From Martelella lutilitoris (GTDB lineage: Bacteria > Pseudomonadota > Alphaproteobacteria > Rhizobiales > Rhizobiaceae): a stretch of DNA of 64,000 nucleotides. The DNA lies in NCBI RefSeq assembly GCF_016598595.1, contig NZ_CP066788.1, positions 182,198 to 246,197 of the forward strand, written 5' to 3'. Numbering within the stretch: the first letter of the stretch is position 1; every line of letters starts with the position of its first letter. This document shows, piece by piece, positions 45,243 through 54,376 of this stretch. Made by a program: the position numbers and the translations under genes. The notes under the pieces were generated by a model. It worked only from the letters and a program-made list of their open reading frames with translations. It was not told where the DNA came from and made no database searches.

Positions 45243-46337
45243 TCAGCTGTCTTCGCGGCGGCGGATCCGTTTCCCGCTTTCGGCATCGAAGACCCGGACC
45301 TTGGAGAGGTCGGGGATGATCGTGACCGCCTGTCCCGCTTCCAGCGGACGCTGTTCCTTGAAGGCCGCAGTAAGGCGGTAGCCGCCCGTATCCGATACGA
45401 TCACCATGTCCGAGCCGGTGTTCTCGACGGCATGAATGGTGGCGAAAATGCCGCCCTCCCGATGCCCTTCCACAATGCCGACATGTTCCGGGCGAATGCC
45501 GTACAGAATAGCCTGCCCCTCGCGGCAATCATGACCCGATCCGAGCGAAAGCAGGGTTCCGTCGACAAGCCGGGCTGACGCCTCGCCATGACCGCCTTCC
45601 ACACGCGCCTCGACAAGGTTGATCGACGGCGTACCAAGAAAGCTGGCAACGAAGGTGTTGACCGGATCCTCGTACAGCGTCAACGGCGGTCCCGCCTGCT
45701 CGATCCTGCCATCGCGCAGCACGACGATCTTCTGACCGAGCGTCATGGCCTCCACCTGGTCATGCGTCACGTAAACGGAGGTCGTGCCCAGGCGTCGATG
45801 CAGATCGGCGATCTCGCCGCGCACCTGTACCCTGAGCTTCGCATCGAGATTGGAGAGTGGTTCGTCGAACAGGAACACCGACGGATCGCGTACGATGGCC
45901 CGGCCCATCGAAACGCGCTGCCGCTGGCCGCCGGAAAGCGCCTTCGGCAAGCGCTCAAGCAGTGGCTCAAGCTCGAGCATACGCGCGGTCTCCTGCACCT
46001 TTTCGGCAATCTGCGCCTTCGGCATGCCGGCAAGTTTCAGCGCAAAACCCATATTCTCGGCCACCGTCATCTGCGGATAAAGGGCATAGGTCTGAAAGAC
46101 CATGGCGATATCGCGCTGTTTCGGCGGCAGCTCGGTCACGTCGCGCTCGTCGATCCTTATCGCGCCGCTTGTGACGTCTTCGAGACCAGCGATAATGCGC
46201 AGCAACGTCGACTTTCCCGAACCGGAGGGCCCGATCAGAACACAGAACTCGCCATCTTCGATATCAAGCGACACGTCATGGATCACGTCGACCGCGCCGA
46301 AGGACTTGTTGACATTTTTGAGGCTTACTGAACCCAT
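45243..46337 (-). CDS. ABC transporter ATPase (UgpC/MalK type)
   Basis: 364-residue ATPase: Walker A GPSGSGKST, signature LSGGQRQRVSMGRAIV, Walker B VFLFDEPLSNLD, and switch His VTHDQVEAMTLG; the C-terminal TOBE/OB domain begins near residue 235 (IRPEHVGI). This MalK-type protein energises the CUT1 sugar transporter of the neighbouring genes. Spacing of 21 bases to the upstream permease supports an operon. Confidence 0.93.
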   Translation of the reverse strand: MGSVSLKNVNKSFGAVDVIHDVSLDIEDGEFCVLIGPSGSGKSTLLRIIAGLEDVTSGAIRIDERDVTELPPKQRDIAMVFQTYALYPQMTVAENMGFALKLAGMPKAQIAEKVQETARMLELEPLLERLPKALSGGQRQRVSMGRAIVRDPSVFLFDEPLSNLDAKLRVQVRGEIADLHRRLGTTSVYVTHDQVEAMTLGQKIVVLRDGRIEQAGPPLTLYEDPVNTFVASFLGTPSINLVEARVEGGHGEASARLVDGTLLSLGSGHDCREGQAILYGIRPEHVGIVEGHREGGIFATIHAVENTGSDMVIVSDTGGYRLTAAFKEQRPLEAGQAVTIIPDLSKVRVFDAESGKRIRRREDS

Positions 46338-46358
46338 TTTTTCACCTGAACCTTTCGC

Positions 46359-47198
46359 TTAGCCCTTGACCGCGCCGGACATCAGCCCGCGATTGAACTG
46401 TTTTTGAAGCAGGAGATAGACAATGATGCAGGGCACCGTGGCGATGACGGTAACGGCGATAAAGATGTTCTGCTGCATGATCTCGTCGACGCGCAGCGAG
46501 CGCAGGACAACGGGCAGCGTATAGAGATTGCGGTCGTCGACAGCAATCAGCGGCAGAAGATACTGGTCCCAGATCATCAGGAAGCCGAAGATGGTTGCCG
46601 TGCCCAGCGCCGGCTTGACGAGCGGCAAAACCACGCGCCAGAAAATCTGCAGCTCATTGGCGCCATCGACCCGTGCCGCATCTTCAAGATCGCGCGGAAT
46701 CGCTTTCATGAACTCCGTCAACAGGAACACCGAGAATGCCCAGCCAACCACCGGCAGGATCATCGCCGCATAGGTGTTGTAGATGGACGTATGCAGGATC
46801 GGCAGTTTTGCATGCAGGATCAGGTAGAGCGGGATCGCGATCACTTCATCCGGCAGCATCATCGTCGACAGGATCGCAAGGCTGACGATGACGGCACCCC
46901 GAAACTTCTTGCGGGCGAGCGCATAGGCGGCGAGAGCACTGACCAGCGTCTGCAGTGCCGTCGCGATGACAACGACGAACATGGAGTTGAAGAGGTAGAT
47001 CCAGACCTTCACTTCCGTCCAGGCGTAGATGAAATGGTCGAGCGTCGGCTGGCTCGGCCAGAGCACCAGCTGTCCGGGCTGAACCGTGTTCTTGGTAAAG
47101 GCGGTGGCGACAACACCCCAGAACGGGCCGCAAAAGACAATGAGCAACAGGGCATAGACCAGCCCGCGGGCGATACGTTGAGAGAGCGTCATTTTCAT
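46359..47198 (-). CDS. ABC sugar permease (MalG-like)
   Basis: 279-residue inner-membrane permease with six helices. LEDAARVDGANELQIFWRVVLPLVKPAL is the EAA loop. It ends with QKQFNRGLMSGAVKG, the typical MalG C-terminus. Partner of the MalF-like gene ten bases upstream. Confidence 0.93.
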   Translation of the reverse strand: MKMTLSQRIARGLVYALLLIVFCGPFWGVVATAFTKNTVQPGQLVLWPSQPTLDHFIYAWTEVKVWIYLFNSMFVVVIATALQTLVSALAAYALARKKFRGAVIVSLAILSTMMLPDEVIAIPLYLILHAKLPILHTSIYNTYAAMILPVVGWAFSVFLLTEFMKAIPRDLEDAARVDGANELQIFWRVVLPLVKPALGTATIFGFLMIWDQYLLPLIAVDDRNLYTLPVVLRSLRVDEIMQQNIFIAVTVIATVPCIIVYLLLQKQFNRGLMSGAVKG

Positions 47199-47208
47199 CA
47201 GATCATCC

Positions 47209-48090
47209 TCACGTCCGGTCGATCCGGTTCTTCACGGTGACATGGACGATGGTCAGGGTCACCGTGAAGGCGAACAGCAGGAAGGATACCGCCGAGGCAT
47301 ATCCGTAATCGAAGCGCTCGAAACCGGTCTTGAAGATACTGGTCATGATCACTTCGGTGGCGCCGGCCGGCCCGCCGCCGGTTGTGGTGTAGATTTCGGT
47401 GAAGACGCGGAAGCCGCGGATGAGCGAAAGCATGATCACCACAGAAAAGGCAGGCACCAGACCGGGGATCGTGACATGCCAGAGCTTGCGCAGCGGGCTG
47501 GCGCCATCGACATCGGCAGCGTCGTAAAGCTCCCGATTGATGCCCGCGAGACCGGCGATGAAGATCACCATGTTGTAGGGCACATTTTTCCATATCTGCA
47601 GCAGTATGACGATGAACAGCGCCTGATCGGGATCGGACATGAACCCTTGCGGCGCGACGCCGAAGACGCCCAGCATCTGGTTCACCACCCCGGTTGTCCC
47701 CGGATAGAAGAGAATCCGCCAGATTTCGGCGAGAACGGCGATCGAGGTCACCGCCGGGAAGAAAATCGCGGTCCGGATCAGACGGATATGGCGGGCCTGC
47801 CCCTCCAGAGCCATGGCGACGGCAAAGGCGAGCATGCCGCCGGCAAGCGTGGTCACGACGACATAGATAAGCGTATTGAGCGTTGCCGCATGCAACGCGC
47901 TGTCGGAAAAGGCGCGTTCAAAATTGGCAAGTCCAACCCACTGATCGGCGCCGATGAACTTCACCTTGTAAAAGCTCATGAACAGCCCCTTGACGATGGG
48001 CACGAACTTGAACCAGGTGAAAACGATCAGCGCCGGAGCCAGAAAAAGCCAGGGAATGATCCAGCTCAGATTTTTGGAACGAAACCGCAT
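47209..48090 (-). CDS. ABC sugar permease (MalF-like)
   Basis: About 293 residues from the ATG at 48090, which follows GGAGGAG; an upstream extension lacks support. Six helices and the EAA loop ELYDAADVDGASPLRKLWHVTIPGL are present. It forms the membrane channel with the MalG-like protein. Confidence 0.92.
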   Translation of the reverse strand: MRFRSKNLSWIIPWLFLAPALIVFTWFKFVPIVKGLFMSFYKVKFIGADQWVGLANFERAFSDSALHAATLNTLIYVVVTTLAGGMLAFAVAMALEGQARHIRLIRTAIFFPAVTSIAVLAEIWRILFYPGTTGVVNQMLGVFGVAPQGFMSDPDQALFIVILLQIWKNVPYNMVIFIAGLAGINRELYDAADVDGASPLRKLWHVTIPGLVPAFSVVIMLSLIRGFRVFTEIYTTTGGGPAGATEVIMTSIFKTGFERFDYGYASAVSFLLFAFTVTLTIVHVTVKNRIDRT

Positions 48091-48203
48091 ATGCTCCTCC
48101 GCGGAACGCCAGAAGGCTCTGGCAGGCGCCGGAAACGCCCCGGCACCGAAAGTTGCGAAAATTGAGGGTAATGACGTGCAGCCGGACATGTTTCACTGGC
48201 TGC

Positions 48204-48243
48204 CTGGCGCCGCGCCACGGGAGAGGCAAATGCGCGGCGCCAG
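48204..48243 (-). terminator. Perfect 12-bp hairpin between binding protein and permease genes
   Basis: CTGGCGCCGCGC (48204-48215) and GCGCGGCGCCAG (48232-48243) are exact complements with a 16-nt loop, just after the binding-protein stop on the minus strand. Without a T-tract, it likely acts as an mRNA stabiliser or attenuator. Confidence 0.55.
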
Positions 48244-48259
48244 ACTTGTTGGGCAGACC

Positions 48260-49549
48260 CTACCTGGCGAGGACGCCCTGCTGGTCGAGTTCGGCGTTGA
48301 TGACCTCGTCTGTGTTCTCAAGGCCAGCCATGATATCGGAATCGCAGCTTGAAAGCACCTGATTGAGACCCTCGGCTGCGGCCTGCCGGATCGGTTTCCA
48401 GTTGGGCACGCTCGGGAAGTAACGGGCCGACGTGGCATAGAGATCGGCATAGGTTGCCCATGCCGGATCGGGCTGGACCGCCTTGGTATCCACATTCTTG
48501 TTGACCGAAAGGCGCACAATCGCGTTGTCGCCGGTACCGGCGGCCATGCCGGTTTCCTGTCCCTTTTCGGAGATCAGATATTCGATGAACTGCTTGGCCG
48601 CGTCCTCTTGCTCGGTGGTGACCATCACGAAGGCGGCTTCGCCTTCGGCGAGCTCGGCCTGGCCGGCCGGACCGGCGGGCGGCGCAATGACTTCGAACTT
48701 GTCGCGGCCCGGCTCGCGCACGAAAGCCGCGATGTGATAGGGACCGGAGCGATAGATGCCGGCCTGACCCGACGAAAAGACAGGCGTCGCATCGCCGGTG
48801 GTCGACGTGATCGCCGCGGGCTGCGCATAGCCTTCGCAGATCATTTTGCGGGCAAAGCCGACAGCTTCGACGACCTCGGGCGTTGCCATGGATGAAACAT
48901 AGCCGTCGCCCTCAGGCTGCAGGAACTGCCCGCCCGCCTGCCAGATCAGATCCGACATGAACCAGGATGCGTATCCGCGCGTGCTCGAAAGCGGCATCAC
49001 ATAGCCATAGGTGTCATCGGCGCCGTTGCCATCCGGGTCTTCCTCGGTAAAGGCCTTGGCCAGATTGTAGAGATCGTCCCAGGTTTCCGGCACGTCATAG
49101 CCCAGCTTCTCGCGCCAGTCCTTGCGGACGAACACCGCAAAGGCCTGTGCGGAGGTGGGAACGCCATAGTAGTTGCCGTCAGGCGCGTGCACGCTGTTCC
49201 ATGCGACATCGTAGAGCTGGTCGCCGCCTGAAATCGACTCGCGATCGATCTGCTTGACGATGCCCATCTCCTGCAACTGGCCCATCGACGTGGCATCGTT
49301 GATGATCAGGTCCGGAAGGCTGCCGCCCGCCGCCGCCCGCGCAAGACGCGTTTCAAAATCGATATTGGCCAGAAACAGATCGACATTGATGCCGGTTTCG
49401 GCAGTAAAGCCGTCGATGATGCGTTCAATCGTCGGGCGTTCGGCGTCGCCATAGCGCATCCAGACTTCAAGCGTTTCGGCGGAATAGGCTGTTGTTGCAA
49501 GCGTCGTGCCTGCCAGCACCACGGCTGCGAAAGCTCCTGCTTTCCTCAT
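48260..49549 (-). CDS. Extracellular sugar-binding protein (CUT1, family 1)
   Basis: 429 residues from the ATG at 49549 (GGAGG upstream). The signal peptide is MRKAGAFAAVVLAGTTLATTAYSAE. The mature part starts TLEVWMRYGDAERPTIERIIDGF, and has the SBP_bac_1 segments GVPTSAQAFAVFVRKDWREKLG and EEDAAKQFIEYLISEKGQ-like end. Given the lyase and cupin, an acidic oligosaccharide is the probable ligand. First gene of the operon 49549 to 42863. Confidence 0.9.
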   Translation of the reverse strand: MRKAGAFAAVVLAGTTLATTAYSAETLEVWMRYGDAERPTIERIIDGFTAETGINVDLFLANIDFETRLARAAAGGSLPDLIINDATSMGQLQEMGIVKQIDRESISGGDQLYDVAWNSVHAPDGNYYGVPTSAQAFAVFVRKDWREKLGYDVPETWDDLYNLAKAFTEEDPDGNGADDTYGYVMPLSSTRGYASWFMSDLIWQAGGQFLQPEGDGYVSSMATPEVVEAVGFARKMICEGYAQPAAITSTTGDATPVFSSGQAGIYRSGPYHIAAFVREPGRDKFEVIAPPAGPAGQAELAEGEAAFVMVTTEQEDAAKQFIEYLISEKGQETGMAAGTGDNAIVRLSVNKNVDTKAVQPDPAWATYADLYATSARYFPSVPNWKPIRQAAAEGLNQVLSSCDSDIMAGLENTDEVINAELDQQGVLAR

Positions 49550-49672
49550 GGGAAACCTCCTCAAAGTTGACTTTTCCCTGCACACCTCCCGGATAACGCC
49601 TGAAGCTCACCCACGGCAGGGCATGCTCTCCTGAGCATGGACGGACTATACGCACAGATTTTTCGACAAATC

Positions 49673-49688
49673 AAGAAAACGTTTAACT
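49673..49688. promoter_or_regulatory. LacI-type operator 1 (AAACGTTT core)
   Basis: GAAAACGTTTAAC has the central CG and A/T flanks of a LacI/GalR half-site pair. It lies about 125 bp upstream of the binding-protein start and about 165 bp from operator 2, in the divergent promoter region. Confidence 0.55.
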
Positions 49689-49836
49689 AAAATTTTCTCG
49701 TGTTATGAGCGGCACTTAGTGATATATAGAAGGCCATATCGGCCTGACAGGTGAGAATTTACGGCGCCAGAAGGCGCGCCTGCCCGTCAAAAGCCGCATC
49801 GAGACAATCTCATCCCTGGAATGAGCTGATATTATA

Positions 49837-49851
49837 GGAAAGCGTTTACCT
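49837..49851. promoter_or_regulatory. LacI-type operator 2 (GAAAGCGTTTAC), overlaps the lacI-like leader
   Basis: GAAAGCGTTTAC is a near-consensus LacI/GalR operator only a few bases before the ATG at 49855, so binding would block expression of the regulator itself. Together with operator 1 it could form a loop. Confidence 0.6.
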
Positions 49852-49854
49852 CGC

Positions 49855-50859
49855 ATGAGCCGCCAACGAAGACCGACGATACGCGATGTGGCAGAACGAG
49901 CTGGTGTTTCCATTGCAACCGTTTCCAAATATGTAAACGGGCAGCAATCCTTCTCTCAACCGGTCGAAGACAAGCTGCGCAGCGCCATCAAGGATCTGAG
50001 CTATAGCCAGAACCCGCTTGCACGCTCTATGGTAACCGGACGGACGACGGCGATCGGACTTGCCGTCATGGATATCGCCAACCCGCATTATGCCAATGTG
50101 GTCAAAGGCGCTAACCGCGTGGCACTGGAAAACGGCTACAATCTCCTCGTCGTCGACATGGAAGAGAGCATTTCAGCGGCCCGGCCGCTGCTCGAGGCGC
50201 TCTCGCCGCGCACCGACGGGCTGATTGTCAGCGCCCGCGTTCCGCAGGATGTCGTTGAATGGTTGGCAGACCTCGACAAGCCGGTGGCCTTTCTTGGCCA
50301 GCCCGAATGCGACGATGTTCTCACGGTCGGCACGGATAGCGTTCAGGTCGCCTCGCTCCTGGCGCAATATCTGGTGCGCCAGGGCTTCAGAAAGTTCGGC
50401 TATGTCGGCTATTCGCGGGCATCATGGAATATCGAACGTCTTCGCGGATTGCGCGACGTTCTGGAACCCGCAGGACTGGACCTGCAAGTCTTTGACGTTG
50501 AGGAACCAACCAGCGAGGCCGGCGAGCGGGCGGCCGCCCGCGCGCTGCTGAACCCGGATCGTCCTGATGTCATCATCGGCTGCAACGACCTCGTCGCAAT
50601 CGGCCTGATGAGTGAGGCGCGCGCGCTTGGCTTCAAGGTGCCCGATGACGTGGCCTTTGCCGGCATAGATAATATTCCGACAAGCCGATACATAACGCCG
50701 CCGCTGACCACCGTTGACGTCTGCAGCCAGGCAACGGGTGAGGTCGTCATGAAGCGTATCATGGCGATGATCGAGGACAAGCCGCAGCCGGAAGGCCTGA
50801 CACTGGAACCCGCCCTCATCATTCGCGGGTCAACGCAACGGAGTGATGTGACCCGGTAA
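49855..50859 (+). CDS. LacI-family transcriptional regulator
   Basis: 334-residue repressor. RRPTIRDVAERAGVSIATVSKYVNGQQSFS is the LacI helix-turn-helix (recognition helix VSIATVSKYVNG), NPLARSMVTGRTTAIGLAVMDI the hinge, and the rest the periplasmic-binding-protein-like sensor. It is divergent from the CUT1, lyase and cupin operon and has operators on both sides. It probably responds to a product of the polysaccharide. Confidence 0.93.
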   Translation: MSRQRRPTIRDVAERAGVSIATVSKYVNGQQSFSQPVEDKLRSAIKDLSYSQNPLARSMVTGRTTAIGLAVMDIANPHYANVVKGANRVALENGYNLLVVDMEESISAARPLLEALSPRTDGLIVSARVPQDVVEWLADLDKPVAFLGQPECDDVLTVGTDSVQVASLLAQYLVRQGFRKFGYVGYSRASWNIERLRGLRDVLEPAGLDLQVFDVEEPTSEAGERAAARALLNPDRPDVIIGCNDLVAIGLMSEARALGFKVPDDVAFAGIDNIPTSRYITPPLTTVDVCSQATGEVVMKRIMAMIEDKPQPEGLTLEPALIIRGSTQRSDVTR

Positions 50860-51760
50860 AAACTGAACAGGTGAGATGAGTGGTTCCCGGCTCCTCGATT
50901 CGGCATTATGGCGCCAGCGGAAGCCACGATGGCAAAAGCCCCGATCGCTCGTCTCGGACGGCAGTAGCTCGCGACGCAGGGTCCGATAATATCGGGATGG
51001 TAGTCAGCCCCCTCAGATTGGTTCCTCCGGGCTTTCGGGCGATAGGCAAGCGGACGGATAGACGAAACAGCGCGGGACACGCCCGTCGACTCCATCCGCA
51101 TGGCCGTGTCTTTTTCCCTCGTTGGCCTTTGTGCGGCGTGCGATCTCAGCACTTCGGCGACGCGGGCATGGAGAGGCGCTTCATTGCAAACTGTCTTTCA
51201 CGAGCAGGACGGACAGGTAAAAACCCTGGCTGCGCATGTCGAAAAAGCCGTTGGTGAAGTCGAAGAAGTAGAACATGTCGGGCATCGCTTCCGAGGATGT
51301 CCAGAACAACGCGCCATCGCCTTGCCGCGCGGCGTCGTCAGTCGCCTCGTTCAACCCAAGATCGCGCGCCGCGCCGGGCCCCTGCGCCGGCGTCCCATAG
51401 CATGTCCGATCCGCCTCGCGGTAGGCTGAATGGCCCCCAAGTGTTTCCGCAAGACGGATCGATGACATACCCTTGTCGGATTGCAACAGCCACTACATCG
51501 CCTTGAGCCATGCGCTCAAAGGCTGTTTTGTCGAATGCATCGGGGTGTGGGTCGTCACCGTGAACTGGAACCGGCAATCGCCGCTTGAGCATTGATTAAG
51601 ACCGCGCAGGATTTTGAACTGCTCTTGTTACCGCCCTGTGTCGCCGGCTCGAAGCATGTTGCGATGACGAATGGCGGGACGAGGACTGACCAGTCAAGGC
51701 CCCCGAAACAAATCCGTTGACAGCATATAGAGCTATTTATATTCTCTTAAATGGGACTAT
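50860..51760. other. Gene-poor 900-bp stretch with unrecognised fragments
   Basis: Several overlapping short readings occur on both strands. The only one with any protein-like character is on the minus strand at 51181-51486, listed separately. A second minus-strand reading at 51338-51592 (KRRLPVPVHGDDPHPDAFDK onward) is not recognisable. The 3' end holds AT-rich promoter sequence for the next gene. Confidence 0.5.
51181..51486 (-). pseudogene. Possible DUF1566/Lcl-like C-terminal fragment
   Basis: The reading GALFWTSSEAMPDMFYFFDFTNGFFDMRSQGFYLSVLLVKD looks like the FWTSTE...DFxxG...YxVRLV pattern of DUF1566-type domains, but only the last 45 residues fit and there is no start region. It is a weak call for an isolated fragment. 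Confidence 0.3.
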
Positions 51761-51777
51761 ATTACATAATAATGGAG
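51761..51777. promoter_or_regulatory. Candidate IclR operator overlapping the ribosome binding site, copy 1
   Basis: ATTACATAATAATGGAG here matches the site at 59650-59666 at 15 of 17 positions. The core CATAATnATG is nearly palindromic. The GGAG at the end is the ribosome binding site of the binding protein at 51786. Confidence 0.55.
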
Positions 51778-51785
51778 CAGCAATC

Positions 51786-53297
51786 ATGAACCGTCTTCTC
51801 TCTCAATTGTCATGCGCTTCGGCGCTGGCGCTCGCGATGGCCGTGTCCGGTCACGCCCAGGCGCAAACCGAAGTCGATGTAGCCATGATCGGCGAACCCG
51901 ATACGTTCGACCCCATGGTCTCCACCAAGGACGTGGTCAGCATCGTGACCCAGCACTTCGTCGAGACCCTGTTCACCTTCGACGACAATTGGGCGACGGT
52001 TCCGCTGCTTGCCGCGGCCACGCCGGATGTCAGCGATGACGGGCTGACCTATGTCATTCCGATCCGCGAAGGCGTCACCTTCCACGACGGTTCCACCATG
52101 GATTCGGCTGATGTTGTCGGCTCGCTGGAGCGTTGGCTCAAAGTGGCCTCCCGCGGCAAGAGCGTCGCCGCCTATGTCGACAGCGTCGAGGCGACCGGCG
52201 ATTATGAGGTGACCATCAAGCTCAACCAGCCTTACGCGCCGCTTCTTTCCCTGCTCGCATTCTCAAACTCGGCGGCGGTGGTCTATCCCGAGGAGATCCT
52301 CGCCGACCAGATCGACAATGTGGTCGGAACCGGTCCTTACGAGATAGCCGATTATGTGCCGGACCAGTACATCCAGCTTGTCCGCTTCGATGGCTATACC
52401 CAGCCGACAGGCGCGGCCGAACGCAAGCAGATTCCCGATGAAATCCGCTTCGTGCCCGTTGCCGACCCGAATACGCGGGTTGAGGGCTTGCTTTCCGGCC
52501 AGTTCGATTTTGCCGACAGTCTGTCGACGGAATCTTATGGCAGGCTGGAGTCGAGCGACGTCGCCGAGCCATTGCTGCTGGAGCCCTTCGGCTGGCCGCT
52601 GTTCGCGATGAACCACAAGAAGGGCATGATGACCGATATCGAAATCCGCAAAGCCGTCCAGGCCGCCCTGCCCTTCGACGACATGCTGTATGCCGCCTTT
52701 GGCGACGAGAAATTCTATCAGGTCGAAGGCGCGATGTACCCGGAAGGCTGGGTCTGGAACAATGACGGCGGCGTCGAACTCTATAATCAGAACGATATCA
52801 AAGCCGCCGCCGCGCACCTGGAGAAGGCGGGCTATGACGGCACGCCGCTGCGCATCCTGACCTCGCGCCAGTACGAGTTCCACTACCAGATGGCCCTGGT
52901 CGCGAAGGCCGCACTCGAAGCCGCCGGCTTCAAGGTGCAGATGGATGTCGTGGACTGGGCCACGCTCGCCGAGCGGCGCAACAACCCCGATCTGTGGGAC
53001 ATCTACATCACCCACTCCCCGTTCCTGCCCGAGCCGGCGCTGATCTCCAGCTTCTCGGCCGAAGCGCGTGAAGGCTGGAATGATCCGGTCAAGAACGAGA
53101 TCTATGCCCGTTTCACCACCGAGACGGATCCGGAAATCCGCAAGGCCGTGTTCAAGGAACTCCAGACCGAACTTTACGAGAATGTCGGCTTCATCAAGAT
53201 CGGCAACTTCAATGCGCTTCAAGGCAAGTCGAAGACGCTCGAAGGCGTCAGCGCTTCGCCGTGGCCGCAGTTCTGGAATGCCTCGACGTCCGAATAA
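51786..53297 (+). CDS. Family 5 solute-binding protein (second peptide-type transporter)
   Basis: 503 residues from the ATG at 51786, eight bases after GGAG. Signal peptide MNRLLSQLSCASALALAMAVSGHAQAQ. SBP_bac_5 segments: TPDVSDDGLTYVIPIREGVTFHDGSTM, VGTGPYEIADYVPDQYIQLVRFDGY and GMMTDIEIRKAVQAALPFDDML. Opens the operon with permeases, amidohydrolase, ATPases and RidA. With the amidohydrolase, an N-acylated amino acid or short peptide derivative is a likely ligand. Confidence 0.9.
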   Translation: MNRLLSQLSCASALALAMAVSGHAQAQTEVDVAMIGEPDTFDPMVSTKDVVSIVTQHFVETLFTFDDNWATVPLLAAATPDVSDDGLTYVIPIREGVTFHDGSTMDSADVVGSLERWLKVASRGKSVAAYVDSVEATGDYEVTIKLNQPYAPLLSLLAFSNSAAVVYPEEILADQIDNVVGTGPYEIADYVPDQYIQLVRFDGYTQPTGAAERKQIPDEIRFVPVADPNTRVEGLLSGQFDFADSLSTESYGRLESSDVAEPLLLEPFGWPLFAMNHKKGMMTDIEIRKAVQAALPFDDMLYAAFGDEKFYQVEGAMYPEGWVWNNDGGVELYNQNDIKAAAAHLEKAGYDGTPLRILTSRQYEFHYQMALVAKAALEAAGFKVQMDVVDWATLAERRNNPDLWDIYITHSPFLPEPALISSFSAEAREGWNDPVKNEIYARFTTETDPEIRKAVFKELQTELYENVGFIKIGNFNALQGKSKTLEGVSASPWPQFWNASTSE

Positions 53298-53305
53298 CGA
53301 GGCAT

Positions 53306-53336
53306 GCCGGCGCGGTGCCATGATCGCTGCGCCGGC
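53306..53336 (+). terminator. Hairpin after the second binding-protein gene
   Basis: GCCGGCGC (53306-53313) pairs with GCGCCGGC (53329-53336) around a 15-nt loop, nine bases after the stop and before the permease gene. Likely attenuator, as in the other transporter operons here. Confidence 0.5.
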
Positions 53337-53432
53337 CGCTCCTGATAAGTCCTTCATGGTCGCGAGACGTCGAATGCGGTTATCGTCCGGGGCTCGGATA
53401 TGCTTCGTCGATATGCCAGGGGATCGAACTGA

Positions 53433-54374
53433 ATGACAAATTATCTGATCAGGCGTTTTGTGGGCATGCTGGTCGTAACCTTCCTCGTGCTGACGATCGC
53501 CTTCGTGCTTGTGCGGCTTGCGCCGGGAGATCCGGCGGCCCTGATGCTGGGGCCGGACGCGACGCCTCAGGACGTCATGGATCTGCGCGCCAGCCTCGGC
53601 CTCGATCGGCCGATCTTCGTGCAATACCTCACCTTCGTTGCCAATGCCGCACAGGGTGATCTCGGCCGCTCGCTTTTCTTTGACAATTCCGTGACGTCGG
53701 TACTCGCGGCGCGGGCCGAACCGACCGTGTTCCTGTCGCTGTTCTCGCTGATCTTCGCCCTCGTCATCGCCACGCCGATCGGAATCTACGCGGCTTATCG
53801 GCGCGGCTCGGTGCTGGATCAGTCGGCGGTGACGACCGCCATGCTCGCCGCATCGGTTCCAAGCTTCCTGACCGGCCTCATCTTTCAGCGCTATCTCGCC
53901 ACCGAACTCGGCTGGTTTCCCGCCTCCGGCTATGGCGGGCCCGATGCCGGTTTCCTCGATCGAATGTGGCATCTTGTGCTGCCCTCGATCACGCTCGGCA
54001 TCGTGAACTCCGCGCTGATCCTGCGTTTCACCCGCGCTTCGATGCTGGACATTCTCGGCGAAGACTATGTGCGCACCGCCCGCGCCAAAGGCATGAGCGA
54101 GCGCCGCGTGGTGCTGCGTCACGCGCTCAAGAACGCCGGCATTCCGATCATCACCGTCGTCGGGCTCACCTTCGCGCTGCTGGTGGCCGGCGCCGTGGTC
54201 ACGGAACGGGTGTTCAATCTGCCGGGACTTGGCAGCCTTGTGGTGAATGCGGTGCTGCGACGGGATTATCCCGTGATCCAGGGCACGCTCATCGTGGTGG
54301 CGATCCTCTACGTCTTCATCAATCTTCTGACCGACCTTCTCTATCTGGTCATCGACAAGCGGGTGCGGTACTGA
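53433..54374 (+). CDS. ABC transporter permease (DppB-like), second system
   Basis: 313-residue permease. DLRASLGLDRPIFVQYLTFVANAAQGDLGRSLFF is the DppB region, and RTARAKGMSERRVVLRHALKNAGIPI the EAA loop. Two bases separate it from the next permease gene. Confidence 0.92.
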   Translation: MTNYLIRRFVGMLVVTFLVLTIAFVLVRLAPGDPAALMLGPDATPQDVMDLRASLGLDRPIFVQYLTFVANAAQGDLGRSLFFDNSVTSVLAARAEPTVFLSLFSLIFALVIATPIGIYAAYRRGSVLDQSAVTTAMLAASVPSFLTGLIFQRYLATELGWFPASGYGGPDAGFLDRMWHLVLPSITLGIVNSALILRFTRASMLDILGEDYVRTARAKGMSERRVVLRHALKNAGIPIITVVGLTFALLVAGAVVTERVFNLPGLGSLVVNAVLRRDYPVIQGTLIVVAILYVFINLLTDLLYLVIDKRVRY

Positions 54375-54376
54375 CC

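Noticed and set aside
51717..51785. Upstream extension of the second family 5 binding protein
   Set aside because: It would place AT-rich promoter and ribosome binding site in the protein; the ATG at 51786 gives a proper signal peptide.
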